Shown: one piece after another, positions 1 to 10,190 of the stretch
Position numbering within the stretch: the stretch's first letter is position 1
How the letters are laid out: each line of letters opens with the position of its first letter
Source: Sphaerolaimus hirsutus
Lineage: Eukaryota; Nematoda; Chromadorea; Monhysterida; Sphaerolaimidae
Assembly: GCA_964036195.1 (NCBI GenBank)
Contig: OZ038460.1
Coordinates: forward strand, 16,929,504 to 16,993,503
Length of the DNA stretch: 64,000 nucleotides
Reading direction: 5' to 3'
Translations under genes and position numbers: made by a program
Notes under the pieces: generated by a model
Database searches by the model: none
The model's input: the letters and a program-made list of their open reading frames with translations, nothing else
Told to the model about the DNA's origin: nothing

Positions 1-190
1 CAACAAAACCTCCAGCACCCCCCAAAAACGCACGCTCAGCGAGGGGGTCCAAAGTGTGCACCATGAGCTGGACGATGCCGTGTCTGAACATGGCGCCCGA
101 GTGCAGCATGCCGTATTGGGCGGCGCGCGACCGCCTGGCGCTGGAGCGACGCCGAGTACCCCCGCCCGGGGAGGGGGGTAGATCGAGGTC
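1..190 (-). CDS. SLC24 (NCKX): NCKX exon 8, cytosolic loop (runs to or near window edge)
   Basis: Acceptor CCCCCCACCCAG in phase 0, then [11 protein letters not shown], an Arg/Ser-rich stretch, and [18 protein letters not shown]. The last block corresponds to the conserved QLMIHTLDPL motif of the exchanger's cytosolic loop. No strong donor is visible before base 1, although GAG|GTTTTG near base 10 is possible. Confidence 0.85.
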
Positions 191-3100
191 CTGGGTGGGG
201 GGGGGTATGGTAGTATGGGTGTATACTCGGATGACATTACGCCGTACTTTTTTCGGGAGGAAACACTCCATCATGACGTGATCACTTTCGTCGCCATCAT
301 CATCTCTCGCCATCACGTCTTCCATAAGTTCTCGGCTGGCCGTCTGCCAGCCGAAGACATAACTCCTATCTGTTTGTAGAGTATCGTGTCTGCCGAGTAT
401 ACCGTGTTTGTTCTAATAGAAGGGCGGCTTAATATTTTTTAGTCAACTTTCTTACCGCCCTTCTATTGGAGACCCACCCTTCTATTAGGAGAAATACGGG
501 TGTTTGACCATCCGAAATACCGGTGGTTCCCTGTGTTTTGGTAATACTTAAATACTGGTATACTCGGCGGACCGCATAGTATTATACATATGTGCAGAAT
601 CCTACGATAATTTAATGAATAAAATCTTATGATAAATTTCGTAATAAAAGATTCCATAGCGAAAACGAAATATTATGATGAAAAACTATATAATTTTTGG
701 TCCATTATTCAGATGGGTTATGGTTACGTTAAAATACTAAAATAAGTGTGATGTCAGTCGAGTATAGATTGCCAATAAACAGTAGCCATTGGCGCCCTCG
801 GCGTTGGCGCCAGGCACACTTTTTTGAATAGCGCTTGGCGTCCGTTTTTTAGAATCCGTATCCGGCTGCCAGCAAGAAATATCAAACAATCTACCCCAGA
901 CAGCAAAAAAAGAAACAAAAACGCGAACGAACCAATTCCTCAGTGGGCACTTTCTGCCTCAAAATGTAGATTTTGATGAATTTCTCGATTTGCCCGTTGA
1001 ACTTCATCGTGGCGCAGTATAGAATGTAGATGCAAAACAGCACCAGGGCTTCGTACCATCGTATCATCTCGTCCAAGAACGAGATAACCACTATTGCCAA
1101 AGCGACCACGTAAAAGGTGACATCTCTGTGGGGGGGGGGGGGGGGTTGGGGTTGGTGTTGGAAAAGATTGATGGAAGAGTTGGGTTTAAGATTTTGAGAA
1201 AATATAAAAATATCGCTTTTATTTTTTTATATTTTTTCTGGCTTTTTTTCAGGGAGATTTTATTATATTTTGGTTTTATTTACTTTTGGCTTTCTCTTTT
1301 CAATTTTCAAACTACCGTATTTCCTCGAAACATCCCCCCTGTAAATACGCCCCTCAAAATGGCCACTATAAATTAATAAACCCCCCTCAAAATTTCCTCT
1401 CTGAAAAAATAAACCTCTCGGGGGTAATTCGAGGAAATACGGTATTCACAGATTTTTGTGATCTTCATAAATATTTACTCGAAATAACCCCGGCTAGTGA
1501 TGGAATGGCGCCATGGCGCTGGCGCCATTCGAGGGCGCCAAAGGGCGCCGCGCCATGGCGCCATTGGCGCTTGGCGCCCTTTTCCTGTGGTGCCCTTGGC
1601 GCCTGGCGCCCACATTCTGAAAGGCGCCATGGCGCCCTTGGCGCCCTTTTTCCGTGGCGCCCTTGGCGCCTGGCGCCCTGCTTTTAAAGGGCGCCAAAAA
1701 GGCGCCAGCAGGGTTTCAATGTGAGTGCTGTATAAATGGAAAAAAGATGAAAAACGCATTCATGGATGATCTGAATTCGCCAGAAATATGGACGAAGTGG
1801 TGTGAGTGGCTATAAATCTTTGGTGCAACGGTTCATCAGATGTGTCTGACAGATCAGAAGACGAGAATGATGGAACGTTGAACTTGCAAAAGGCCCCGTG
1901 GGTTTCATTTTCCGCACTAAGATATACCGTATTTCCTCGATTTACCCCCCCCCGCCTTGAATTAACCCCCCCTCGAAATACCCCCAGGTGTTTTTGGGCT
2001 GGGGAAAAATACCCCCCCCCTCGAAATACCCCCGTCTGGAATTATGTACATGATTTATGCAGTGTACATTATGCATACCTATATTGGTCGCAGTTTGCAT
2101 CGCAGCCACACATATACTAGTTTGTGTAGCGATGGACGTTGATATGTCCAAATATACCCTAGTTGGACACGTTGATTACCTGTTTTGTGTATATAAAAGC
2201 GTACTCTATACTATGAATTTCGTGATAATTTCTGACGAAAAAATACCCCCCCCCCCTCGAAAAAGCCCCCTCCCTCGAAATACCCCCCTCAAAATTTCCA
2301 CTCTGAAAAAATAAACCCTCTGGGGGTATTTCGAGGAAATACGGTAGGTGTATTCCGAGGGGAGGCTCCATTCTAGGCCGGGCTAATTCGAGGGTAACCA
2401 CTTTCCGGAAAGGGCACGAGTGTGGGCACACCTGAACAAGGGCCACCAGGTGAGTTCGAGCACGGTTTTGGAGAAGATGCAGCAGCAGGCCAGCACGCAC
2501 AGGATGTTGAATGTGGCGCTGCCTGTGCGTTGCAAATGGTTGGAGTATTTATGTGAACGGTTGTTGTTTAGTGGGTAAAAACAATTTTACGGGGATGGTC
2601 CGGCCGTAAAGTAAACCCGGCCGTAAAGTAGAGGGTGCTTCTTTAGGCCGGCCATCATTACGGCAGAGTTGTTAAAATTACTTAATTTTTTTCAAAGTAA
2701 ACGTAAACGTTGAGTATTTTATTTTTAATCACACCTGAATACAGAAAACGTAAAGTAAAAATTTTCTACTTTTACGCTGTGTAAAAGGTGAGTAAACGTA
2801 AACATCTGTAAATACTCATTTTCTGTACTCGCGTACTTCCAAAACGTACGCGAGTAACTGAGTACCGGTATTTTTTCGGGAGGAAACGTAAACGTATTTA
2901 CGCAGCACTCGAGTATACGTATTTATCGAGTAAACGTAAAAACGTTTGTACAACTATGCCTTACGGCCGATTTACTTTACGGCCGGGTTTACTTTACGGC
3001 CGGGTTTACTTTACGGCTGAGTTCTCGCCCAATTTTACATCAAAAATGGTTTGGCGGAAAACGGAAACGTAAAAATTGTTCGGCTGCCGGAAAACGGAAA

Positions 3101-6100
3101 GGTAACATTTTTTCAGCTACCGGAAAACGAAAGCGGAAAGGTAAAAAGAATTCTTCGGAAAAGCGGAAACGGAAAACGGAAATTTGACACCCATAGTGAG
3201 AGTACTGACTTTAATACAAATTTGCACATGAAAATAGCCAATCCCGAACCCCATCAACTGGATAAAACAGCACATTTGAAAAAAACGCACCGACAATAGT
3301 TCCTATACCCACGTTGTCGCTGCTGATGAAAACGCCAATAACGCTGGTGAAAAACTCTGGCGCCGAGCCGCCGGCCGCCATAAAAGTGGCGCCAGCCACA
3401 TCGTCCGATATTTGCAACTTTTCGGTGATCACGCTTAGCGACGGCACGAAGTACTCGTCGCAGACGATCGCCAGCGCCACGAACATGTACACCTGGGGGC
3501 AGTCCCAGACACTGTAAAATGCCCTGTAAAATGTCAAATGTCACGCAAAGTGTGAAAAGTCATGTAAAATGCCCTGCAAAATGACAACGTACGTTTGTCA
3601 TTTTGCAGGGCATTTTACACGACTTTACACACTTTGCGTGACATTTGACATTTTACAGGGCATTTTACAGTGTCTGGGATTGGCACCAGGCCGATGGCGT
3701 GGAAGGTTATGGCGCCGTGTTTGAGCTGCGCGGGGGGGGGGGGTATTTGAGTAGTGATTGAATGGATTGGCGCCATGGCGGCATCATTGGCCCTTGGGCA
3801 TCATTTTCTGTGGCGAATAGTGATGGGAACGCGCCAGAAAAAAGGCGCCGCAGCGCCGAAGCCATTTGAGGGCGCCAAAGTGCAGTCACCACTCCAGTGG
3901 CTTTATATTTACCTTGCACATGAGATTCATGCTAGAAGCGTGCAAGCGATTTTCATAAAGATGAAAAAATCATTGATGTAGCACGTTATATGTTAACATA
4001 TTCACAACAATATTTCATGTTTTTACAAAAATCGCATACTTTTATTGTCGTTGGCACGCTTCCAACGTAAGACATAAGTAAGAGTACAGACGCAGAGTAT
4101 CAAATCCGTCGAGTATAAGAAGTTTATGCAGGGAAATGCTTGATGCGAAATTCTAAACATTGCAGAACTGGCCGCACTTTACATCAATATACTCCTAAAC
4201 CCATCCCAAAATCCATCCCATTCAAAACTCATCCCATTTTCAATAAAAACTTTTTTCTCTTCAAAAATCCCATAAAATTCACCTGATACTTCGTAAAAAT
4301 ATCATCGGGAAACTGTTCGCTGCCGGCGATTTTCTCCTCACCGGTAACATTTTTGTTTTCTTCCTCCTCTTTTTTGCGCGCAATATCCGCACAATATCGC
4401 ATAACGGACGCTGATTGATTTTGTTGAGTAGGAGCCTGGATTTTTTGAGGGGAGTCGACTTTCTGGTGGATAAAATACCGTATTTCCTCGAAATACCACC
4501 CGGGGGGTGATTGTTTCATAGTGCTCCCGAGAGGGGGGGGGGGGTTAAACGAGGGGGGGTATTTCGAGGGGGGGATTTCGAGGAAATACGGTAGAGTGAA
4601 TTAGATTTGCGCAGGATACCGTATTTCTTCTAATTCTAAGAGCGCCGTTCTAATTTTTCGTGAACTTTTTACATAGGTACCTTTCGATTGGAGGTGCCGT
4701 TCTAGTGGACACTGTCATTCTATCTTCTCTCCAATTTTTTTCATACACTTTTTGACATACACATTTTTGGACAAGGGAAGTATTTAAACAAAACGCTCAG
4801 ACTTCTGTCACTTCTAATCAATTTTCTAAAATGCGTCCAAATCTTCAAACTGCGACACACACAACCTAAACACATCTCAGTCCATCAAACATCAATAAAA
4901 ACGGCGAAAAGATGATGATTTTACATCATTTACAAAAATGAACCCCCCCCACATACCTCTCTCTTAAATCTGTGCACCCTCCCCAAAGCCTCAGGTTCCC
5001 TCAGCCCCCCATCACTGACAAAACTGGCACCCCCCTCGAATACAGTCAGACCCATAATGACGCAGAGCAAAATGCCGCCGCATAGAAGCGCCCATCTTTG
5101 CCTAATGGCGCTGCGATGGCGGGCGTATTGGCGCCAGCGCCAGTGGTTGGCGTTGGTGTTGGCGCCGGCGCCAGGGCTGGTGGCAGTGTGAGGCAGCTGT
5201 GAAGTGGGGTGAAGGGTTTTAGGTAATAGTGATTTGGGATGTTTTTCAATTGTCCTTGGGATTTTTTTTTGTTTTGGGAGGTTTGAAAAGACCGAGAATA
5301 TTTCGGGATGGCTAAATATTTAGAACAATGATAATGCCTTTTTCGCGTCAAAACAAATTTGTACAATTGTAACAAAATTTTGAATTGCAACAAAATTCTA
5401 TTAAGTTTTTTTATGTGACCACAAAGCCCAACATTAATTTTTCTAGGAAATAAACGTTCAAGTATGAGGCCAAAACTACCGTAATACCTCGAAATACCCC
5501 CAGGGGGTTTATTTTTTCGCCAGCAATATTCGTGGGGGCGATAATTCGAGGAAGGCGGGTTATTCGAGGGGGGTCTATTATTTCGCCAGAAATTTTCGAA
5601 AATTTCCCATACTCAGACGTATAAATATCAAACAATAACATAGATGTAGATGTGTTTATAGTCATATATGACTGTATATACCGTATTACCTCGAAATACC
5701 CCCAGGGGGTTTATTATTTCGCCAGCAAAATTTGAGGGGGGGACAATTCGAGGGGGGGTTTATTCGAGGGGGGGGGTCTATTATTTCGCCAGAAATTTTC
5801 GGAAATTCCCCATACGCAGACGTAGAAAAATTGAACAATTACATAGATGTATATGTGTTTATAGGCATATATAACTGTATATACACAAAAACCCTGCCCT
5901 AACATCACTTTATCATCAGTTTTAACGTGTGTTCTGCATTGTACAGATCACAAACAGCGGTATTTGTCATGTACGTTCACGTTACACCCAATTTTAGGGG
6001 GGTATTTCGAGGGGGGGTTTATTATTTCCTCAGCCTAAATTTAGGGGGGGGGGTATTTCGAGAGGGGGGGTTAATTCAGGGGGGGGGGGGGTTAATTCGA

Positions 6101-6494
6101 GGTAATACGGTACACATATAAACCCTTCTCTAACGTCACTCAATCATCAGTTTTAACGTGTGTTCTGCATTGCATTGTATTTACAGATCACAAACTGCGG
6201 TATTTGTCATGTACGTTCTCTTTACATTCAATTTTAGGGGGGTATTTCGAGGGGGGTATCATTTCCTTAGCCACATTTTAGGGGGGGGGGGTTCGAGGGG
6301 GGGGGGGGTTAAATCAAGGGGGGGTTAATTCGAGGTAATACGGTAATCAAAAATCAACCAAAAAATACCTGTGCACCACATGAAGCAGGTTCATTTTCAT
6401 TGCCAAGTGAATTACTCCTCACATCTGAGACGTTTGAGCCATCGCACGCTGATGTGGTAGCTTCCAGCAAATGCTGACCATCCATTTTTGGCAT
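1..6494 (-). CDS. SLC24 (NCKX): K+-dependent Na+/Ca2+ exchanger, 5' part of gene (8 exons)
   Basis: Spliced gene span, read on the minus strand from the start codon at 6494 to the window edge. The family exchanges Na+ for Ca2+ plus K+ across the plasma membrane. The sequence shows an N-terminal hydrophobic segment, the extracellular block [10 protein letters not shown], a membrane segment with [18 protein letters not shown], and the alpha-1 ion-binding repeat [18 protein letters not shown]. These are followed by [17 protein letters not shown], a membrane segment ending in [14 protein letters not shown], and the start of the large cytosolic loop with [18 protein letters not shown]. Splice phases agree at every junction (0,0,0,0,1,2,0). 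The second half, with the alpha-2 repeat, lies outside the window. One oddity is GGS where the alpha-1 repeat normally has GSS. Introns are 194 to about 1300 nt and repeat-filled. The family call is secure; which SLC24 member it is cannot be decided. Confidence 0.93.
400..500. repeat. MITE of the TACCGTATTT group, interior type B
   Basis: Left end TACCGTGTTTGTTCTAATAG, right end CTATTAGGAGAAATACGGG, with TTCTAT-rich interior. It sits in NCKX intron 7 directly next to a TATACTCGG element (about 220-400). Confidence 0.6.
550..770. repeat. TATACTCGGCGGAC-ended MITE
   Basis: One end is TATACTCGGCGGACCGCATA at about 557. The interior matches in reverse orientation the element at 43112-43300 (AAACTATAT, GGTTATGG, CATAATATT). 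It ends near GTCAGTCGAGTATAG. It lies inside NCKX intron 7. Confidence 0.5.
951..1125 (-). CDS. SLC24 (NCKX): NCKX exon 7
   Basis: The acceptor follows a run of 16 or more C (CCCACAG) and completes the Arg codon of LFR. The exon reads [16 protein letters not shown], then [15 protein letters not shown] and [13 protein letters not shown], ending near GQIEKFIK. This is the last helix of the first exchanger domain plus the start of the cytosolic loop. The 3' end is uncertain: AAA|GTGCCC (exon end 951, used here) or TTG|GTTCGT (exon end 933); both are phase 0. Confidence 0.9.
1313..1444. repeat. TACCGTATTTCCTCGAAAT MITE (type A)
   Basis: Complete 132-bp copy with TACCGTATTTCCTCGAAAC at the left and GAGGAAATACGGTA at the right, inside NCKX intron 6. 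Interior is CCCC- and GGGG-rich. Confidence 0.75.
1490..1720. repeat. GGCGCC-rich palindromic repeat
   Basis: Dense alternation of GGCGCC, GGCGCTTGG and GCCATGGCGC, beginning CTAGTGATGGAATGGCGCC. All frames are open for a while because of composition. I do not regard any as a gene. Confidence 0.6.
1925..2346. repeat. TACCGTATTTCCTCGAAAT MITE (type A, long form)
   Basis: Full 422-bp copy ending GAGGAAATACGGTA. The interior contains the GTACATGATTTATGCA and ATGTCCAAATATACCCTAG segments found again near 27430, 31260, 41740, 61640 and 63310. In NCKX intron 6. Confidence 0.75.
2432..2522 (-). CDS. SLC24 (NCKX): NCKX exon 6
   Basis: Acceptor ACGCACAG, donor TTCAG|GTGTGC, entering in phase 1 and leaving in phase 2. 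It encodes [14 protein letters not shown], then IFSKTVLEL and TWWPLFR. It continues the TIVG of the previous exon into the family's GSAVFNILC helix and the conserved LTWWPLFRD boundary. Confidence 0.94.
2664..2958. mobile_element. hAT-type element, CAGAGTTG ends, near-perfect 8-bp TSD
   Basis: Starts CAGAGTTGTTAAAATTAC and ends TACAACTATG. Flanks are CATTACGG and CCTTACGG (7 of 8). The interior is repeated GTAAACGTA. It interrupts a repeat made of CGGCCGTAAAGTAAACCC units (about 2598-3020). Related elements are at 46082 and 60163. Confidence 0.75.
3291..3492 (-). CDS. SLC24 (NCKX): NCKX exon 5, alpha-1 repeat
   Basis: Sixty-seven codons plus one base, from CCCCCAG|GTG to GTC G|GTGCGT. It contains [18 protein letters not shown], a helix, then [18 protein letters not shown] and [18 protein letters not shown]. 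This is the alpha-1 repeat that forms half of the ion-binding site in NCKX proteins. The acidic Glu of the APE motif is present. The usual GSS is GGS here. This is the most diagnostic exon in the window. Confidence 0.96.
3493..3686 (-). mobile_element. Introner-like MITE that is the whole of NCKX intron 4
   Basis: On the minus strand the 194-nt intron starts GTGCCAATCCCAGACACTG and ends GTGTCTGGGACTGCCCCCAG. The two halves are a near-perfect inverted repeat built on TGTAAAATGCCCTG and CAGGGCATTTTACA, folding around a short centre. The element begins and ends exactly at the splice sites, so no other intron sequence exists here. Related copies lie at about 8148, 11315, 12505, 13668 and 17221. 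The splice call is supported by the protein match on both sides. Confidence 0.9.
3687..3725 (-). CDS. SLC24 (NCKX): NCKX exon 4, 13-codon micro-exon
   Basis: Thirty-nine bases encoding [13 protein letters not shown]. This fills exactly the gap between FTKYQ and YMFVALAIV in the family, where relatives have RRQGAVLLHILGAL-like sequence. The acceptor is CGCGCAG after a long C run and the donor is CTG|GTGCCA. That donor is the left end of the mobile element forming the next intron. Both ends are phase 0. Confidence 0.85.
3726..3890. repeat. GGCGCC-rich patch in NCKX intron 3
   Basis: A poly-G tract and an AGTGATTGAATGGATTGGCGCCATGGCGGC start like the other GGCGCC clusters. No gene is seen here. 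Confidence 0.4.
4283..4462 (-). CDS. SLC24 (NCKX): NCKX exon 3, extracellular segment
   Basis: The exon ends with [10 protein letters not shown] and a CAG|GTGAAT donor. This matches the family's conserved (Y/F)PDD(F/I)FT block just before the first core membrane helices. Two acceptors are possible, both phase 0: CACCAG with exon start 4462 (60 codons, used here) or ATCCAG with exon start 4435 (51 codons). The part before the PDD block is acidic and Lys-rich (KKEEEENKN). Confidence 0.82.
4476..4593. repeat. TACCGTATTTCCTCGAAAT MITE (type A)
   Basis: 118-bp copy with both ends intact, in NCKX intron 2 just upstream of the exon 3 acceptor. A truncated type B copy (TACCGTATTTCTTCTAATTC) follows at about 4617. 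Confidence 0.7.
4957..5196 (-). CDS. SLC24 (NCKX): NCKX exon 2, N-terminal membrane segment
   Basis: Acceptor with a pyrimidine-rich tract (CTTCACCCCACTTCACAG), donor GAG|GTATGT, 80 codons, phase 0 at both ends. The middle of the exon carries a basic stretch ([10 protein letters not shown]) followed by a hydrophobic run, [18 protein letters not shown]. This is the signal-anchor or first membrane segment seen in exchangers of this family. It is preceded by an Ala/Pro/Thr-rich part whose DNA is GGCGCC-rich. Confidence 0.75.
5477..6345. repeat. Cluster of at least three type A MITE copies
   Basis: Repeated TACCGTAATACCTCGAAATA and GAGGTAATACGGTA ends with copies of ACGTGTGTTCTGCATTGTACAG inside, filling NCKX intron 1. 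Members differ by a C-to-A change in the end (TATTACCTCG instead of TATTTCCTCG). Confidence 0.65.
6369..6494 (-). CDS. SLC24 (NCKX): NCKX exon 1 (start exon)
   Basis: Start codon in a good context (GGCAAAATGCC), 42 codons beginning [10 protein letters not shown] and ending CGAQ, then a CAG|GTATTT donor in phase 0. The segment is polar and has no cleavable signal by itself. I chose it as exon 1 because its phase and strand fit the next exon and no upstream exon is visible. N-termini of this family are poorly conserved, so the assignment rests on splice phase and position. Confidence 0.6.
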
Positions 6495-6505
6495 TTTGCC
6501 ACCGA

Positions 6506-7250
6506 TTTCTTGATAGAAGAAACCCTTATAATGGACACTTTTTTATTTAGTCATTTTGTGTTCGATTTGAGTGAAATGTTTTGGAGTGGGTGTAATATTT
6601 ATATTTGTGTAATTTCAATAGGTAAATATGTAAAGTAGAAAAAGGTAGGTAGATTGAGTTTTTTTGTTATAGCTTTAAGGTCAGTAAATATTCTACACAA
6701 CACAATGGAGACATTTGTGGAATGTGTAGATAGATTGTATTCACCGCAAGGAATTTGTTAAACCTGAAATGTGAATACGGAAAATGTTTTTCTTAACAAG
6801 TAAATAACTGAATGAAAATGAAACTTTTAAATTACAAATGTGAATCTTCTTACAAAGCCACAACTTTTCGCAATATTAGCATATATTGTAGTTGTAAATA
6901 CCACACATTCAGCGTAAATATATGTGCCACACACGATATCTTTGAAATACCTAGATTTCCGGGTTTACGCATTAAAAAAATCGCAGAAAAACATAGATTG
7001 GCAGGCGTTGTTTGTTGACATAAACACAGCTACAATTAAAAAGTAGACATAACCCAAGTGTGATTATCTTTAAATGAGAACAGGAAGTCAACAGACAATA
7101 TCCACTACCGTATATTCTTGAATAAACCCCGCGGAATTGTTTCATAAGACCATTGACCGAATAATTGCAGGAAGGAGTTATTGAAAGGGGTGTGTATTTT
7201 TTTGATGTTGAAGTGTTAGATTTTTCGCATAAGACAACTAGATTTATATT
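6506..7250. other. AT-rich sequence upstream of NCKX, no gene seen
   Basis: This should hold the NCKX promoter and 5' UTR. I see no convincing TATA-plus-initiator arrangement. One TACCGTATATTCTTGAATAA element end is at about 7106. Confidence 0.4.
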
Positions 7251-7251
7251 G

Positions 7252-7487
7252 GACCCACACGCGCTAGTTGACATCGCAAACTCGTGTCAACTATAAACCG
7301 TGTCAATGTCAACTAAATAACACAATAAAATTTTTAAGCATCACAGTGAACAGAAACGATAAAAATTAAGAGTCATGATATAAAATTAACTTGCTCTATC
7401 AGATATGAAAGTTGAAATCACATACCCAATTCACTAAAATTGAGTTGACACGAATTCAGTTGACATCCAGCGTGTGCCGTGTGGCGG
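7252..7487. repeat. CTAGTTGACATCG-ended palindromic MITE
   Basis: Ends CCCACACGCGCTAGTTGACATC and CAGTTGACATCCAGCGTGTG. The same family occurs at 9240-9533, 9568-10190, 23888-24090, 26428-26590, 44490-44705 and 48117-48290. Confidence 0.6.
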
Positions 7488-7988
7488 CACTTTTCCTGGT
7501 CCTGGCACTTTTCCGCCCGCTTTTTTCAATTCGCTTCAACGTGCACTATCAGTAAAAAATCTCGGTCCGATTTAATGTGGTGCCGATTGGCACCCAGAGA
7601 ATGGCAATCAGAAGCACATTGAATTGGCGGCGATTTCAGACGCGAAAAGTGTCAGACTAATTAAATCTCGATCGACTATGCTACGAGAATCGGTGAAATT
7701 TGAAAGGTCCGGTGTAAACTAGTCGAAATCTGTTATTTATATTTATCACATACCGGTCTATTTTTACACAATTACGCGTTTGGAAGTGGAAAAAGCAACT
7801 TAAAACTAAGTACATAATATGAGGTACGTAAAGGCACACCGGATCGATTTAAATAGACTAAACAAGAGCATCAGAATCAAAAATTACCTACCATAAACCA
7901 CGCAATGTGACGCATACCTATGTAAATGTTGTACAGGTTTATTGGGAGTATGCTTCGATTCGATGGCTATTCATTGTGGGTACACCAG

Positions 7989-8147
7989 GGTGCAGTTCCG
8001 CAAGTTGAGAAGTGAGACGTAAATTGGCAAAAGCGTAGTAAAATGAGTAGTGAGAAGTGAAATGGCACTTTTTTAACTTGACTCGCCTTTTTACTTCGCT
8101 TTTGCCGTTTGCTCTTTCACTTCTCCACTTGCGGCCCGGGCCACAGG
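7989..8147 (+). mobile_element. Introner-group MITE, GTGAAATGGCAAAAGCG interior
   Basis: Left end GGTGCAGTTCCGCAAGTTGAGAAG, right end ACTTCTCCACTTGCGGCCCGGG. Interior AGAAGTGAAATGGC / CTTCGCTTTTGCC inverted repeat. It abuts the next element at 8148. Confidence 0.6.
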
Positions 8148-8333
8148 GGCAGTCCGAGACCCTGTGATGTCAAGTGTCAAGTAAAATGTCAATCAAAAAA
8201 GAATTTATTACTCAATTTGCATGACAACTGACACTTAGCATGTGCAAATTGTTGCATGGCAATTGACAAATTTGTATGACATTTTACATGACATTTAACA
8301 CTTGACTTTACACTTGACACACAATTCCTGGTC
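8148..8333 (-). mobile_element. Introner-group MITE, TGTAAAATG interior
   Basis: GGGCAGTCCGAGACCCTGTG at the left and GACACACAATTCCTGG at the right, with repeated GTCAAGTGTCAAGTAAAATG / CATTTTACATGACATTTAAC. It is a diverged copy. No coding sequence flanks it. Confidence 0.5.
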
Positions 8334-8343
8334 CTAATTCATA

Positions 8344-8601
8344 TTGCGAGCCATCCAATTAGAAAAAATATGGTATGCAGATGTATTTATAGTTGAGGCA
8401 AAAAATAATTTTCCATGCAACGCCATTACAATTACACTAGAGCCAGACTGTAGGTTCGAAGCCAAAACTATTAAATACACAAATTCACGTATTTTCGTGC
8501 GAAAAGTGTTTGCGGATGTATGTGACAAAAAATTTACCGGTAAGGTTAAGAATCCATATATGAATGAATATATCTATATCAACACAGAAGAAATAATGTA
8601 A
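8344..8601 (+). CDS. Short orphan ORF, doubtful
   Basis: Open frame of 85 codons without an ATG at its start (begins at TTG after an element end), containing ADVFIVEAKNNFPCNA and KKFTGKVKNPYMNEY. The composition is more protein-like than the surrounding sequence, but the opposite strand is also open here. It could be an exon remnant or a transposon fragment. I do not recognise it and see no splice partner. Confidence 0.15.
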   Translation: MRAIQLEKIWYADVFIVEAKNNFPCNAITITLEPDCRFEAKTIKYTNSRIFVRKVFADVCDKKFTGKVKNPYMNEYIYINTEEIM

Positions 8602-9239
8602 TAGAATAGCATCAAAACGTACAATAATATTAGAATCATAAAGACTACACTACACACTGCTGGAATTTGTGCCATAATAACAAAAATGTGAAATACACGA
8701 CGATGACAATACTAGCCAAAAATATGTGGGCGATTTATTATAGCTAGGTATCTAAAATGAATGTCCACACAAACAAATATGAACACACAAATTTGAACAC
8801 AAACAAATATGAACGCACAAAACACATTTAATTAAGGAACATTCTTAAACAGCCAATCAACACTTGCATGCCGCCCCAAAAGCAAAACAAAAGACTTTCT
8901 AAACAAAAAAAGGACATTCTCGCACACAATCAACCACAAAACCAAAAAAAAAAACAATTAAAAAATGTCCCAACCCACGCAACCAGTGCAGTACCTAATC
9001 CCAAAACAAGGCACACTGATCTCGTGTCTGTTTCCCGGGAAGCAAAGAAAAACACAGCGCACAAAGACACAGTAAAATAGCAATTTAGGCGAGGGGACGC
9101 GCGGCGCTATTCGAAAACCCCTCCAGTTGGACATCACTATCATATCAGCGACGGATGCGAGTGGGGACTTCTGGGTTCAGGGCGCAAATTCAATGGAATT
9201 TAGGGTGGATGTAAGGCGCAGAACGTAGGGCGCGAGTAA

Positions 9240-10190
9240 GGCCCTACACAGACTAGTTGATACGGACATCAAATGTCAACTGGTTCCCATCAAAATTGAA
9301 AGCTTGCTGGTTAGCCGACGAACGACGTTCTAATATTTACACAAATGTCGAAGCATGTTGCAAATGATGTTGTGTTGAAATAAATATTGCAGTCTATTAT
9401 GTACTACAATGTACAAGGCTGGCATAAACTATAAGTGTACCTATACGATAATGCATACTCGAGAGCAAGCTTTGAATTGGGATGGGAACCAGTTGATATT
9501 TGGTAGCGTTGTCAACTAGTGTGTGTGTGGGACCAACACGTTGAACTTGTGCACCCAGGGCTTACACACACCCTAGTTGACATCAAAATTAGTGTCAACT
9601 AAACTTCGGTTAATTGGGTATGTGATTTCAACTTTGCTATGTGCATAGTTAATTTTATTTTGTATACTCGGCAGACACGATACTCTACCAATTGCTAATA
9701 TTTATGTACCATTTTTATAAAAAATCAAATATCTACGTCAAACTGAAAACTTTTAGGACCGACCTTTTACAAAAAGAAAAGATTTGTCTGTATGCCGGCC
9801 GACCCTAGTATTTTCAAATAAGTATTTCGCGTTTCCGGGTGCCAGAAATCTTAAAATATACTCGGCAGAACTTATAACAGGCTATCACGCCGTTCTGCAA
9901 AACATTTAGAAAGTGGCCTTTAGAATCAGGAAATATTTCGTTCCGAATCTCCGCATTCACCAGAACGTATCTCTGTATTTCACACTGGAACGAGTTGGAG
10001 AGCGGTTAAAATTCATGACGTTTCGCACCGATGGAGTGTTTCCTCGGGAAAAATGTACGGCATTAAGTCCTCCGAGTATAACACTGAATTTTCATCGTTT
10101 CTGTTGAGTGATGCATTTTGTAGTGTTTTTTAGTTGACATTCAGTTGACACGCATTCCCGATGTCAACTAGCGTGTGTGGGCCCTTACGT
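9240..10190. repeat. Two adjacent CTAGTTGACA-type MITEs with a TATACTCGGCAG element inside
   Basis: First copy 9240-9533 (CAACTGGTTCCC / GGGAACCAGTTGA arms), second copy about 9568-10190. The second is split by an element whose end is TATACTCGGCAGACACGATA at about 9662. The whole lies within an element with GTAAGGCGC and GCGCCCTACATTAC ends. Confidence 0.5.

Noticed and set aside
1286..1759. Long open frames in both strands
   Set aside because: Products of the GGCGCC-rich repeat; repetitive [14 protein letters not shown] translation is compositional.
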